Below, in pieces: positions 33,344 to 43,106 of a stretch of 43,931 bases of DNA. The notes under the pieces were generated by a model, which saw only the letters and a program-made list of their open reading frames with translations, was not told the DNA's origin and searched no databases. The first letter of the stretch is position 1. Each line of letters begins with the position of its first letter. This DNA comes from Hyphomicrobiales bacterium (GTDB lineage: Bacteria > Pseudomonadota > Alphaproteobacteria > Rhizobiales > Beijerinckiaceae): the NCBI GenBank assembly GCA_947447895.1, contig CANFLM010000013.1, forward strand, positions 1-43,931. Reading direction: 5' to 3'. The translations under genes were made by a program, and so were the position numbers.

Positions 33344-36337
33344 GCGGGTCTGTGCGGCGGTCATCGGCGGGCCGATGATCAGGCCCTGGCCGTATTCGCA
33401 ACCGACGGCCCGCAAGGCATCGGCATCCTCTTCCGAATCCAGCCCGTCGGCCACCACCGTCATGCCGAGATCCTGGGCCAGTCCGACAACCGAGCGCAAA
33501 ATCGTTGGCCGCTGGCCGCTGGCATCGGGGCGCAGCAGGGCGCGCGAGATTTTCATGATGTCGAAGGGAAAGCGTTGCAGGTAGGACAGCGAGGAATAGC
33601 CGGTTCCAAAATCATCAAGCACCAATCCGATGCCGTTTTCGGCCAGTCGCGCAAGCACGCGCGAGGCATATTCGGGATTGTCCATCACGCCGTTTTCGGT
33701 AATTTCGAGCCGCAGCGAGCCGCGCCGGACCGAGTGGCGGGCCAGAATGGCCTTGATGTCCTGCACCAGATCATGCTCGAGCAATTGACGGCCCGACACA
33801 TTGACGGTGGCAAAAATCGGCGGATCTACCTCCAGCGCATCCTGCCAGAGGCTCAGTTCCCGCGCCGCATGTTCCAGCACGATTTGCGACAATTCCATCG
33901 CGAAGCCGTTATCCTCGGCCAGATCGAGAATTTCCCGCGCCGACAGGGTTGCATAAGCGGGCGCATCCCAGCGCGGCACGGCCTCGAAGCCAATGATCGA
34001 ACGGTCGTCCAGCCGGACGATCGGGGTAAAGCGGACGACGATCCGTTCGCTTTCCATGGCCTGACGGAAATCATTTTCGACAGCGGCACGGTCGGTGCGA
34101 TAGGCGCGCATGGCAGGACGGAACACGTCGATGCGGTCGCCGCCCTGCCGCTTGGCGTGGGTCATGGCGATTTCGGCATTGCGCAGCAAATCCTCGGCGC
34201 CCGTCTCGGCCATCGGATCGGGCAGGGCAATGCCGATCGAGGCAGTCAGCGAGATTTCCTTGTCGCCGTAATTGACCGGCGCGGCAATGGTTTTGCGCAC
34301 GGCATCGGAAAAGGCGGTGATGGGGCCGGGCTCGCGCTCCGACAGCAGCAGGATCGCGAAACGATCCCCGCCCAACCGCGCCAGCGTGTCTTGCGGACGC
34401 AACAGCCGGCCGATGCGCCGGGCCATGGTCAACAGGATCGTATCCCCCCCTGCAATGCCCATCCGCTCGTTGAGCGAGCGGAAGCGGTCGAGATCGACCA
34501 TCATCACGGTGGAACGGATGCTTTCGCCACCCCGCGTCAGGGCCAACAGATGCGAGACGCGGTCAAGAAACAGCCGCTCGTTCGGCAAGGCGGTCAGATG
34601 GTCGCGCACCGCATCTTTCAAAATCCGCTGTTCGGCCAGCTTGGTGCCGGTGGTTTCCGTCAGGCTGCCGACCACGCGGATGACCGCGCCGTCGGTGGAA
34701 ACCAGCGGGCGGGCTTTGAGCAGGAACCACAGATAATGCCCGTCATTGCCCTGCATGCGGAAATCCAGTTGCAGCCGCCCGCGCGCCTGTTCAAGGGCGG
34801 CATCAAGCGTGGCACGGAACCGGTCTCGGTCGAACGGATGCAGCAGGTCGATCCAGCGCGCGGCAGGACCAGACAATGCGCCTTCGCTCATGCTCAGCGC
34901 GGATTCGATTTCCGCGCCGACGGTGACCTTGTCGGCCATCACATCCCAATCGAACACGGAATCGCCTGACCCGTTGAGGGCCAGAGCCTTGCGCTCGCTG
35001 TCGCTGACCAGTCCCTGCGCCAGCACACCGGAGGAAAAGGCGTGCTGCATCACGGTAAAGCCGATCAGCATCACCAGAATGACCACGCTGCCGACCGAAA
35101 CCACAGGAGCCAACTCGTCCTGCAATTGGCCGATCAGGATAAAGCTGCTGCCTGTCACCCAGACCAGCAGCATCAGCCAGGTCGGGATCAGCAGCACAGC
35201 GCGGTCATAGCCATGGGTGGAGAGATAGACGATCAGCACGAAACCGATCACGGCAATCGCCCCGATCGAGATGCGGGCAATGCCGGTTGCCATGGCGGGG
35301 TTGAACCAGGCCAAGCCCACCAGAGCCAGCAGTACCACAAGCCATCCCAGTGTAAATTGACCGTAGCGGACATGCCAGCGGTTGAGGTTGAGATAGGCAA
35401 ACAGGAAGACCAGGAGGGTTGCCGCCAGCACGACCTCCGATCCGGCGCGATAGACTCGGGCCGCTTCGGCTGTCAGGTTGAACAGTTGCGAGAGAAAGCC
35501 GAAATCGACGCTGACATAGGCCAAAGCCGCCCAGGCCAAAGCTGCGGCAGCCGGAAAGATCAATGCGCCCCGCACCACCACCACGATGGTCAGGATGAGG
35601 GAGAGCAGGGCTGCAATGCCGATCACCATGCCGTGATAGAGTGTCAGGCTGGACATCCGGTCCTTGTAGACGTCCGGATTCCATAGCGTGAATTGCGGCA
35701 GTAACGGCGAGGCGCGCTCGGCCACATAGGTGATGATGGCGCCCGGTTCGAGCGTGATTTCAAAAATATCGGAATCCGCGCTCTCGATCCGTTCTGGGCT
35801 TTCGCCCGCGCTCGATGTCACGGCGGTGATGCGGACCGAGCCGAGATCAGGCAGCAGAATGCCCGAACCGATCATACGGAAATGCGGGGCGACCAGCCAG
35901 CGGGTGATCGGCTCCTCGCTGTCGTTTTTCAGAGCGAACACGATCCAGTCCGGATTGGTGCCGTTTTCCTTGGCCGAAATGGCCATGCGGCGCACAATCC
36001 CGTCGGGGCCGGGAGCAGTCGAAATCTGGATGACGTCACCGTCCGAGCGGTGGAATTCAACCCGCCGCAACAGATCGATCACCGGCGTATTGCTGGTCAC
36101 GCGCATCGCCTCTGCCGCCTGCGAGGAGGCAGAAAAACCGGCCAGACCCGTGATCACGGTCAAAACAGCAAGGAGAATACGCAGCAACGGCAAACGGATG
36201 ATCCTGTATGCGCCTGAGGGATCAGGTCGGGTCTGGGTCTGGTCGGCATGCCTCCGGCGCGAAGGCCAGAGCAGGGCCGACATTAAAGCAAGATTGCTTG
36301 AGAGCAACAGGGCATCACGTTTCCCCACAAGAACCAC
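33314..36337 (-). CDS. Membrane GGDEF/EAL protein with PAS domain, degenerate active sites
   Basis: Large inner-membrane protein of 1007 residues. In order: a hydrophobic segment or signal at about 48-72; a periplasmic domain to about 225; some seven helices (about 230-445), like 7TMR-DISM receptors; a PAS-like domain (about 460-575); GGDEF (about 590-740); EAL (about 755-1000). The cyclase signature reads GGDRF at 656-660, but the product-binding RxxD I-site (R647, D650) keeps its five-residue spacing. The phosphodiesterase motif is EAV (E785), DDFGTGYSSL is kept, and the usual AEG is ADG (D964). Synthesis of c-di-GMP is unlikely and hydrolysis doubtful, so a sensor role is inferred. The GTG start lies two bases after the M16 stop; a GTG three codons on is also possible. 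Confidence 0.9.
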   Translation of the reverse strand: MVLVGKRDALLLSSNLALMSALLWPSRRRHADQTQTRPDPSGAYRIIRLPLLRILLAVLTVITGLAGFSASSQAAEAMRVTSNTPVIDLLRRVEFHRSDGDVIQISTAPGPDGIVRRMAISAKENGTNPDWIVFALKNDSEEPITRWLVAPHFRMIGSGILLPDLGSVRITAVTSSAGESPERIESADSDIFEITLEPGAIITYVAERASPLLPQFTLWNPDVYKDRMSSLTLYHGMVIGIAALLSLILTIVVVVRGALIFPAAAALAWAALAYVSVDFGFLSQLFNLTAEAARVYRAGSEVVLAATLLVFLFAYLNLNRWHVRYGQFTLGWLVVLLALVGLAWFNPAMATGIARISIGAIAVIGFVLIVYLSTHGYDRAVLLIPTWLMLLVWVTGSSFILIGQLQDELAPVVSVGSVVILVMLIGFTVMQHAFSSGVLAQGLVSDSERKALALNGSGDSVFDWDVMADKVTVGAEIESALSMSEGALSGPAARWIDLLHPFDRDRFRATLDAALEQARGRLQLDFRMQGNDGHYLWFLLKARPLVSTDGAVIRVVGSLTETTGTKLAEQRILKDAVRDHLTALPNERLFLDRVSHLLALTRGGESIRSTVMMVDLDRFRSLNERMGIAGGDTILLTMARRIGRLLRPQDTLARLGGDRFAILLLSEREPGPITAFSDAVRKTIAAPVNYGDKEISLTASIGIALPDPMAETGAEDLLRNAEIAMTHAKRQGGDRIDVFRPAMRAYRTDRAAVENDFRQAMESERIVVRFTPIVRLDDRSIIGFEAVPRWDAPAYATLSAREILDLAEDNGFAMELSQIVLEHAARELSLWQDALEVDPPIFATVNVSGRQLLEHDLVQDIKAILARHSVRRGSLRLEITENGVMDNPEYASRVLARLAENGIGLVLDDFGTGYSSLSYLQRFPFDIMKISRALLRPDASGQRPTILRSVVGLAQDLGMTVVADGLDSEEDADALRAVGCEYGQGLIIGPPMTAAQTRSLLGVPAQA

Positions 36338-36339
36338 CC

Positions 36340-37620
36340 CTAAAGCGGTACAAAATCGGTCTGCAGCCGATTGAAATCAGGCAGTCCGCTATGGGGGCCG
36401 ATGACGGCAAAGGTGGGTTGACCCTGCAACAGCCGCTCTGCAGCCTGCTTGAGGCTGTTTTCGTCAACATTCTGGATGCGTTGGGACAATTCCTGACCCG
36501 AAGGGACCCGTCCGAAGGCCAGCAATTGCCGGGCTATCTGGTCGGCCCGCCGGGTCGGGGATTCGCGGGCGGCCAACATCCCGACCTTGATCTGTGCTTT
36601 GGCACGCGCAATTTCGGCCGGCTCCAGCCGCGCTGCGGCCTGACGCAACTGGTCAATCATCACGGAGGTGAACTGGGCGGCATCCTTGGCACCCGTACCG
36701 CCATAGATGCCGAAAATGCCGGTATCGGAAAACGGGGTGAAAAAGGCATGCACATCATAGCAAAGGCCACGCTTTTCGCGCAGCTCCTGAAACAGCCGCG
36801 ATGACAATCCGCCTCCCAGCACCTGCGCGAATACATGCATGGCCTCATGCAGGGGGTCGTGGAAGGACACGCCCTGCGCGCCGACCACCAAATGGACCTG
36901 TTCGAGCTTGCGTTTTTGCCGCACATCGCCGCCCTGATAGGCGCAAGCCACCGCCTGTTCGGGGTCGAGTGGCGACAGGCCGGCAAACAGCCGTTCGGCT
37001 TGGGCGACCAGTTTGTCGTGATCCACCGCTCCGGCGGCCGCCACCACCATGGCCGGCGCGCGGTATTGGCGGGCCAGAAAGGTGCGCATCGAGGCCTCGG
37101 ACAGGGCCATGACGCTGTCGGGCGTGCCGAGAATAGGCCGCCCCAGCACGGAACCGGGAAAACCCTGTTCCATGAACAGATCGAAAATCAGCTCGTCGGG
37201 CGCATCCTCGTAGGAGCCGATTTCCTGCAGGATGACCTGCTTCTCGCGCTCGAGCTCATCGGCGGCAAAAGCCGGACGGGTCACAATCTCGCCGATCAGA
37301 TCAAGCGCCAGCGGCAGGTCCTCTCCCAGAACGCGGGCGAAATAGGAGGTGACTTCCGCGGTGGTTTCGGCGTTAAGATCGCCGCCGACATTCTCGATGT
37401 CCTCGGCAATCTGGCGGGCACTGCGGGTGTCTGTGCCTTTGAAGGCCATGTGCTCGATCAGATGCGCAAGGCCGTGCTCGTCGCGGTGTTCGTGTCGCGC
37501 ACCGGCGGCAATCCAGATGCCGACCGAGGCTGTAGCCAGATGATCCATGCGTTCACTGACCACCCGCAAGCCATTGGCAAGCGTGGTCAGACGGACTTGC
37601 GGATCGGGTGGCAAGATCAA
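36340..37620 (-). CDS. M16 zinc peptidase, mitochondrial-processing-peptidase-like
   Basis: Catalytically intact M16B peptidase of 426 residues: H53-x-x-E56-H57, then E133 after 76 residues. It resembles the single-chain alphaproteobacterial relatives of the mitochondrial processing peptidase beta subunit (HLIEHMAFKGT, SSRLFQELREKRGLCYDV). No signal peptide is seen. The start is a TTG overlapping the thrC stop (TTGA); a second TTG two codons later has better spacing from an AGG. The thrC-M16 pairing recurs in alphaproteobacteria. Confidence 0.93.
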   Translation of the reverse strand: MILPPDPQVRLTTLANGLRVVSERMDHLATASVGIWIAAGARHEHRDEHGLAHLIEHMAFKGTDTRSARQIAEDIENVGGDLNAETTAEVTSYFARVLGEDLPLALDLIGEIVTRPAFAADELEREKQVILQEIGSYEDAPDELIFDLFMEQGFPGSVLGRPILGTPDSVMALSEASMRTFLARQYRAPAMVVAAAGAVDHDKLVAQAERLFAGLSPLDPEQAVACAYQGGDVRQKRKLEQVHLVVGAQGVSFHDPLHEAMHVFAQVLGGGLSSRLFQELREKRGLCYDVHAFFTPFSDTGIFGIYGGTGAKDAAQFTSVMIDQLRQAAARLEPAEIARAKAQIKVGMLAARESPTRRADQIARQLLAFGRVPSGQELSQRIQNVDENSLKQAAERLLQGQPTFAVIGPHSGLPDFNRLQTDFVPL

Positions 37621-39026
37621 ACGCCTGTCCCCGACATGCGGCCGTGCTGGCTGATGAACTGCTCGATCGCCTTCTGCTCGTTGGCAATCACGGTGAAATG
37701 TTCATTGCGCTCCATCAGGTCGGCCAGATGCGGCGGCAAAGCGGGCCTGACGCCGGTGGCGGCAAAGACCGCATCGGGGAATTTGGCCGGATGGGCCGTC
37801 GCCAGCACCACGGCCGGGGTGGAAGGATCGTCACTCAGCATCTTTGCGCCTGCTGCAACACCCACCGCCGTATGCGGATCAAGCAGATAGCCGGTGCGGG
37901 CCAGGGTCTCGCGCATGGTTTGGCTGACCTCGTCCTCGGAGACCCGATGGGCGGCAAAATCGCGGCGGATCGTCGCGATGGCCGCATCGGGAATGGTGAA
38001 AGAACCGCTTTGTGACAGACTGCCCATCATCGCGCGGATCAGCTGGCTCTGCCGGTCGCAGGCATCGAACAGCAAACGTTCGAAATTCGAGGACACCTGG
38101 ATATCCATCGAGGGAGAGGAGGTCGGATGCACGCCGGTGACCTCGTAGCGGCCAGAGGCCAGCGTGCGGGCCAGAATATCGTTGCTGTTGGTGGCAATCA
38201 TCAGCTGCTTGACGGGCAGGCCCATATTTTTGGCCACATAGCCGGCCAGCACATCACCGAAATTGCCGGTCGGGACCGAGAAATTGACAGGCCGGTGCGG
38301 ACCACCAAGGCTGACCGCAGAGCTGAAATAATAGCCCGCCTGCGCGACAATGCGCGCCCAGTTGATCGAATTGACCCCCGACAAGGCATAGGAATCACGA
38401 AAAGTGTGGTTGTTGAACAGGCCTTTGACGATGGCCTGGCAATCATCGAAGGTGCCTTCGACCGCCAGCGCATGGATATTGTCGGCTGCCACGGTGGTCA
38501 TCTGCCGCCGCTGAACCTCGCTGACGCGGCCATGCGGATAGAGGATGAACACATCAACCTGCGACAAGCCGCGAAACGCCTCGATTGCCGCACTGCCGGT
38601 GTCGCCCGAGGTGGCTCCGACAATGGTCGCGCGTTGCCCGCGCGCCTTCAACACATGATCCATCAGACGGCCCAGCAACTGCATGGCCACGTCCTTGAAG
38701 GCCAGTGTCGGACCGTGGAACAGCTCCAGCACGAACAGGTTGTCATCAAGCTGCACCAGCGGGCATGTGGCCTGATGGCGGAAGCTGGCATAGGCGGTAT
38801 CAATCATGCCGGAGAGATCGGCGGCCGCGACATCGCTGGCATAGGGCCCGATCACTGCTTTGGCGATATCGGCATAGCTGCGGCCGGCAAAGCCGCTGAT
38901 GGTTGTCCGGTCGAGTTGCGGCCACTGTTCGGGCCAATACAGCCCGCCGTCACGGGCGAGGCCCGCCAGAACCGCATCCGAGAAACCAAGACGGGGCGCT
39001 TGCCCGCGGGTCGACACATAATGCAC
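37617..39026 (-). CDS. thrC: Threonine synthase
   Basis: PLP enzyme converting phosphohomoserine to threonine, 469 residues, of the longer enterobacterial/fungal type. PLP-binding Lys is K111 in HGPTLAFKDVAMQ, and GATSGDTGSAAIEAF binds the cofactor phosphate. The start codon is GTG, supported by AAGGGA eight bases upstream and the family beginning HYVSTRG. It lies 13 bp after surf1 and overlaps the M16 start, so it is part of a long minus-strand run with cytochrome oxidase assembly genes. Confidence 0.97.
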   Translation of the reverse strand: MHYVSTRGQAPRLGFSDAVLAGLARDGGLYWPEQWPQLDRTTISGFAGRSYADIAKAVIGPYASDVAAADLSGMIDTAYASFRHQATCPLVQLDDNLFVLELFHGPTLAFKDVAMQLLGRLMDHVLKARGQRATIVGATSGDTGSAAIEAFRGLSQVDVFILYPHGRVSEVQRRQMTTVAADNIHALAVEGTFDDCQAIVKGLFNNHTFRDSYALSGVNSINWARIVAQAGYYFSSAVSLGGPHRPVNFSVPTGNFGDVLAGYVAKNMGLPVKQLMIATNSNDILARTLASGRYEVTGVHPTSSPSMDIQVSSNFERLLFDACDRQSQLIRAMMGSLSQSGSFTIPDAAIATIRRDFAAHRVSEDEVSQTMRETLARTGYLLDPHTAVGVAAGAKMLSDDPSTPAVVLATAHPAKFPDAVFAATGVRPALPPHLADLMERNEHFTVIANEQKAIEQFISQHGRMSGTGV

Positions 39027-39039
39027 GGATCACTATCCC

Positions 39040-39816
39040 TTATTCATCATTATCAGGTTGTGGTCTTGACCGGTTCTGACGATACCAGATCACGAACAAA
39101 GCCGAAACCGCCAGCGCCAGGGTAAACCAGGTGATCGCATATTGCAGGTGGTTGTCGGAAAAGCTGATGACGGTATTGCCGCCCTTGGGCCAGCCGCCTG
39201 CCACCGCCGTGGCATCGGCATCGATCACGAACGGGGCGACCTGATCCAATCCAACGGCTTTGGCCATGGCTTTGGGATCGCGCGTATAGAAAAGGCGTTT
39301 GGCAGGCGCATCATCGGCATCGAACCAGCTGCGCGATTGCGGCAGCCGCAACAGACCGGTAATGGCCACAGTCTCGGTGCCCAGACTTTGCGGCCGGCTG
39401 GCTGGATCGCGCTTGCTGTCGGGCACAAAGCCGCGATTGACCAGCACCACTGAGCCATCCTCGCGCTGCAGGGGCGTGACGACCGCATAGCCCGGGGTCG
39501 GGTCACGCTCGCCGGGCGGTGCATAGAGCATGAACAGATAGGTCTCACGCTCGTGCAAGAAGCGGCCGCTGACGGTGACCTTCAGAAAATCATCGCCAGG
39601 CTTGTTGAGCGTCGGCCATTGGCTGGCGGCGGGCAAAGCCACGGCAGGTTCGGTGACCCGTGCAGTGATGCCGGCGATCAGCTGTTGCTTGGCTTCCTTC
39701 CTGTCGATCTGCCAGATCCCGAGTGCCAGCAGGACCAGCACGACAAAGCCGCTGGTCAGCATAGGCACGAGAAAGCGCCTGGAGGAGGCGGATTGATTCT
39801 GGTGGTTTCCGGTCAT
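39040..39816 (-). CDS. surf1: SURF1 family cytochrome oxidase assembly protein
   Basis: Inner-membrane assembly factor that helps heme a insertion into subunit I; 258 residues. Two transmembrane helices, about 17-37 and about 225-245, flank the periplasmic domain, as in the family. GIWQIDRKEAKQQLI, VLVNRGFVP and LQYAITWFTLALAV are characteristic. The ATG overlaps the DUF983 stop by four bases. The open frame extending upstream to 39975 overlaps DUF983 and is rejected. Confidence 0.95.
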   Translation of the reverse strand: MTGNHQNQSASSRRFLVPMLTSGFVVLVLLALGIWQIDRKEAKQQLIAGITARVTEPAVALPAASQWPTLNKPGDDFLKVTVSGRFLHERETYLFMLYAPPGERDPTPGYAVVTPLQREDGSVVLVNRGFVPDSKRDPASRPQSLGTETVAITGLLRLPQSRSWFDADDAPAKRLFYTRDPKAMAKAVGLDQVAPFVIDADATAVAGGWPKGGNTVISFSDNHLQYAITWFTLALAVSALFVIWYRQNRSRPQPDNDE

Positions 39817-40244
39817 GCCGAAGGATCCTGACCTGGTTTGGGTTCTGCATCGGTCCGTTGGGCCTGTCCGGCCTTGTGGTGGAACTGCAAGCTGATCAGC
39901 ACCCCTTTGAACGGGCGCATCATGCCCAGCACAATCCCGGTCATCACGGGCATCCAGATCACCATCTGTAACCACATCGGCGGAGAATAGATGGTGTCTA
40001 TTACCAGCATAGAGCCGAGAACGATCAGGCTGGCCAGCATGATGATGAAGATCACCGGGCCATCGCCCGAATCAGCCTTGGAGAAATCCTGTCCGCAGAC
40101 ATCACATGCCGGTGCCACCTCCACAAAGCCGGCAAACAGATTCCCTTTGCCGCAATGCGGGCAGCGGCCACGCAATCCTGCCCAGACCGGTGAAGGGGGA
40201 GGGGCGTTGTGTTGAGGGCTGTGTTGCGTCTCGTGCTGGCTCAT
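39813..40244 (-). CDS. DUF983 family membrane protein
   Basis: Small protein of 143 residues with an N-terminal zinc-ribbon-like pair, C28-x2-C31 and C47-x2-C50, and two transmembrane helices (about 63-85 and 90-115). It matches DUF983, a family found between coxC and surf1 in alphaproteobacteria. Function is unproven; a role in oxidase assembly or metal handling is inferred from position and the Cys pairs. It is separated from coxC by a terminator and coupled to surf1. Confidence 0.93.
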   Translation of the reverse strand: MSQHETQHSPQHNAPPPSPVWAGLRGRCPHCGKGNLFAGFVEVAPACDVCGQDFSKADSGDGPVIFIIMLASLIVLGSMLVIDTIYSPPMWLQMVIWMPVMTGIVLGMMRPFKGVLISLQFHHKAGQAQRTDAEPKPGQDPSA

Positions 40245-40265
40245 GACGGGATCCGATCCAAAAGG

Positions 40266-40291
40266 AAAAAGGCGGCCAAGGCCGCCTTTTT
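40266..40291. terminator. Bidirectional-type intrinsic terminator after coxC
   Basis: AAAAA-GGCGGCC-AA-GGCCGCC-TTTTT: a GC-only 7-bp stem with A and T runs on both sides. For minus-strand transcripts it ends the oxidase genes after coxC, so DUF983-surf1-thrC is reached by read-through or has its own promoter in the 20 bp to its start (unlikely). Confidence 0.85.
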
Positions 40292-40310
40292 GGAGATCAA
40301 TACCGGCTTT

Positions 40311-41183
40311 TTAGTGGCCGGAGGCTGCAGCGGCTGCACCCCAATGTGAGCCCCACAGATAGATGGCGATAAACAGGAACAGCCAGACCACGTCCACGAA
40401 GTGCCAGTACCAGGCGGCGAATTCGAAGCCGAGATGACGCTCTGAGGTAAAGTGTCCCTTCAGGACGCGTGCCAGGCAGACAATCAGGAAGATTGTGCCG
40501 ATCAACACATGGAAGCCGTGGAAGCCGGTCGCCATGAAGAAGGTTGCGCCATAGATGGAGGATTTGAAGGCAAACGCAGCATGCTGGTATTCGAACACCT
40601 GAACGCCGGTAAACAAGGCACCGAGTGCGCAGGTCAGTATCAGACCCCATTTCAGGCCGTTGCGATCATTTTCCAGCAAGGCATGGTGCGCCCAGGTCAC
40701 CGTGGTGCCCGAGAGCAGCAGGATCAGGGTGTTGAGCAAAGGCAGATGCCAGGGATCGAACACTTCGATGCCTTTGGGAGGCCAATGGCCGCCGGTGAAT
40801 TCGACGCGCAGATATTGCTTGATCTCGCCCGAATACAGGCTGGCGTCAAAAAACGCCCAGAACCATGCCACAAAGAACATGACTTCGGAGGCGATGAACA
40901 TGATCATGCCATAGCGATGGCTGATCTGGACGACGCGGGTGTGATAGCCGCCATATTCGGCCTCGTTCACCACATCCGACCACCAGGACAGCATGGTGTA
41001 CAAAATGCCGATAAAGCCAGCGCCGAACAGCACCGGACCGGCATGCAGGCCACCGATCGCCATGGATTTCATCCACATGATCCCGCCGACAGCGGTCAAA
41101 AAGCAGCTGATCGAGCCAACCAGAGGCCATGGGCTCGGGTCAACGAGGTGATAATCGTGATTGTTGCTATGTGCGCCGCTCAT
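40311..41183 (-). CDS. ctaE: Cytochrome c oxidase subunit III
   Basis: Seven-helix membrane subunit of the aa3-type oxidase (coxC), 290 residues. HDYHLVDPSPWPLVGS at the N-terminus, SEVMFFVAWFWAFFDASL and GFHGFHVLIGTIFLIV are hallmark segments, and AWYWHFVDVVWLFLFIAIYLWG ends the chain. It follows ctaG after 56 bp and is closed by a strong terminator. Confidence 0.97.
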   Translation of the reverse strand: MSGAHSNNHDYHLVDPSPWPLVGSISCFLTAVGGIMWMKSMAIGGLHAGPVLFGAGFIGILYTMLSWWSDVVNEAEYGGYHTRVVQISHRYGMIMFIASEVMFFVAWFWAFFDASLYSGEIKQYLRVEFTGGHWPPKGIEVFDPWHLPLLNTLILLLSGTTVTWAHHALLENDRNGLKWGLILTCALGALFTGVQVFEYQHAAFAFKSSIYGATFFMATGFHGFHVLIGTIFLIVCLARVLKGHFTSERHLGFEFAAWYWHFVDVVWLFLFIAIYLWGSHWGAAAAASGH

Positions 41184-41239
41184 TATCTCTCATCTCCGCA
41201 TTCATCTTTGGACCCTCGTTGAGGTCGCCTTACTCTTCT

Positions 41240-41848
41240 TTACAGTTTCGAAGCTGATCCTGCCACTGCGTCTTTAGCCTGAACAACCGATTTTTCTGAC
41301 CGTTTGGCAGGAAAAAACGTATAGGACAAGCTGATCATTGCAACTCTTTCGACATCACGATCCTGTGCCGCTGCCGGATCGACGAAGAAAACCACTGGAA
41401 CTTCAACAGTTTCATGCGGTTTCAGCACCATTTCATTGAAGCAGAAACACTGCAATTTATTGAAATAGGGGGCCATGATGTCCGGCTGGACATTATAGGT
41501 GGCCATGCCAGCCGTTTCCCGATCCGATAGATTGGTGATCTTGTAGATCACGGTAACCGTTTCTCCCGCCCGGACATCCATGCGCGGCTGTTCGGGAGCA
41601 AACCGCCAGGGCAGGCCTTTGGCGACATTGGAGTCAAACTGGACGGAAAAAGCCCGCGTGCCAACGCTGTCGGGGGCCTGGGTGGCAATCACCGGCGTGC
41701 CGCCAAAGCCTGTCATCTTGCAAAACAGCGAATAGAGCGGCACGGCCGCATAGGCCAGCCCCAGCATCGACACGACAAGCAGGGCACAGGCCTGCAAGGT
41801 GCGGCGGTTGCTGTGATTGTTGTCTGGGAGAAGGGCTGGTTGTGTCAT
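41240..41848 (-). CDS. ctaG: Cytochrome c oxidase assembly protein CtaG/Cox11
   Basis: Copper chaperone delivering Cu to the CuB site of subunit I, 202 residues. One N-terminal transmembrane helix (about 18-38), the conserved C43 just after it (LFCKMTGFGGT), then a periplasmic beta-rich domain with the copper-binding C134-F-C136-F. The start is two bases after the stop of the small CoxF-like gene. Confidence 0.97.
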   Translation of the reverse strand: MTQPALLPDNNHSNRRTLQACALLVVSMLGLAYAAVPLYSLFCKMTGFGGTPVIATQAPDSVGTRAFSVQFDSNVAKGLPWRFAPEQPRMDVRAGETVTVIYKITNLSDRETAGMATYNVQPDIMAPYFNKLQCFCFNEMVLKPHETVEVPVVFFVDPAAAQDRDVERVAMISLSYTFFPAKRSEKSVVQAKDAVAGSASKL

Positions 41849-41850
41849 GT

Positions 41851-42012
41851 TTACAGCGGCCTGTTGAGAACGGCCGGGCCGAGTTTGACGATGGTCACGA
41901 TGAAAAACAGCACGACCAGCGCACCCAGAATCCAGCCGATGGCCAGCGAGCGGCTCCGCTGGTTCTTCTTCTGTTGTTCTGTGAGTTGAATGCCGTTGGG
42001 TGTGTCGGTCAT
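41851..42012 (-). CDS. CoxF-like small membrane protein (53 residues)
   Basis: Short gene fitting exactly between ctaB (7 bp upstream) and ctaG (2 bp downstream). It begins [20 protein letters not shown], has a basic stretch, then one transmembrane helix at about 23-43 ([21 protein letters not shown]) and ends [10 protein letters not shown]. Small single-helix proteins called CoxF occur at this place in alphaproteobacterial cox operons. Their role is unclear, perhaps oxidase assembly. Tight spacing supports its being real. Confidence 0.87.
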   Translation of the reverse strand: MTDTPNGIQLTEQQKKNQRSRSLAIGWILGALVVLFFIVTIVKLGPAVLNRPL

Positions 42013-42019
42013 CTGGCCT

Positions 42020-43003
42020 TTAGCCCTTCATCAACGAGAGCGAGGTGACCAGACCGCTGGTCAGGGCGATACGTTCGACAAGCAATACGGCAAACAGCAT
42101 GAACAAATAGAAGATCGAGAAACCGAACAACTGCATGGCCGTCCGGTTGGCCAGCGGGCCTTCGCGGCGCTGGAACACCCGCAAGGCCAGCCACAACATG
42201 CCCGCACCACCCAGACCGGCGGTGATGGCATAGGCCATCCCCCCAAAGCCCATGACCACCGGCAGCAAGCCGAAAGGGGCAAGAATGATGGTGTAGAGCA
42301 GGATTTGCAGGCGGGTCGCATCGGGACCGGCCACCACCGGCAGCATCGGAATGCCGGCGCGCGCGTAATCCTCCGATTTCACCAGCGCCAGAGCCCAGAA
42401 ATGCGGCGGGGTCCACAGGAAGATGATGCCAAACAGCACGAAGGTTTCGAGATTGAGGCTTCCGGTCACGGCGGCATAGCCGATCATCGGAGGGAAAGCC
42501 CCTGCCGCGCCGCCGATCACGATGTTCTGAGCGGTCGACCGCTTCAGCCACATCGAATAGACGACGACATAGAAAAAGATCGTGAAGGCTAGGAAGGCTG
42601 CGGCAAACCAGTTGCTCACCACGCCCAGCACCAGCACCGAGCAGAAAGACAGCACCATGCCGAAGCTCAGGGCTTCGGTGCGGCTGACAAGACCGGCCGG
42701 AATGGGGCGATTGACGGTGCGGTGCATCACGGCATCGATATCGGAATCCCACCACATATTCAGGCAGCCCGAAGCGCCCGCGCCGACCGCAATGGCCAGC
42801 AGGGAAGCGAAGCCGATCACAGGATGGACAGGGACGGGGGCAAGCAACATCCCGACGAGGGCGGTGAAAATCACCAGCGACATCACGCGGGGTTTCAACA
42901 GGGCAAAGAAATCGGCAGCCGAACCATTGCCCATGGCGGAATCAATCGTCGCCCCGTCAGCAAGGGATGTCTCGAGATCGGTCTGGGTACTGCTGATCGG
43001 CAT
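42020..43003 (-). CDS. ctaB: Protoheme IX farnesyltransferase (heme O synthase)
   Basis: UbiA-superfamily membrane enzyme that farnesylates heme b to heme O, the precursor of heme A; 327 residues. The Asp-rich motif is N82-x3-D86-x3-D90 followed by [12 protein letters not shown], and about eight or nine helices are seen. GGAG lies eight bases before the ATG at 43003; the open frame to 43060 has no support. A stable hairpin stands in the 173-bp gap to coxA. Confidence 0.96.
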   Translation of the reverse strand: MPISSTQTDLETSLADGATIDSAMGNGSAADFFALLKPRVMSLVIFTALVGMLLAPVPVHPVIGFASLLAIAVGAGASGCLNMWWDSDIDAVMHRTVNRPIPAGLVSRTEALSFGMVLSFCSVLVLGVVSNWFAAAFLAFTIFFYVVVYSMWLKRSTAQNIVIGGAAGAFPPMIGYAAVTGSLNLETFVLFGIIFLWTPPHFWALALVKSEDYARAGIPMLPVVAGPDATRLQILLYTIILAPFGLLPVVMGFGGMAYAITAGLGGAGMLWLALRVFQRREGPLANRTAMQLFGFSIFYLFMLFAVLLVERIALTSGLVTSLSLMKG

Positions 43004-43106
43004 CGAGTCAACTCCGCAAGCGGACACTGGATGGTTCAAAACGCAACGGCGCTCTGACAATTTTTGTAGTTCAGAGGGGATCTTCAGAGTGGCTCTTCAG
43101 ATCGAA

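Noticed and set aside
39817-39975. Longer N-terminus for SURF1
   Set aside because: It overlaps DUF983, while the ATG at 39816 gives the usual SURF1 start and a four-base overlap.
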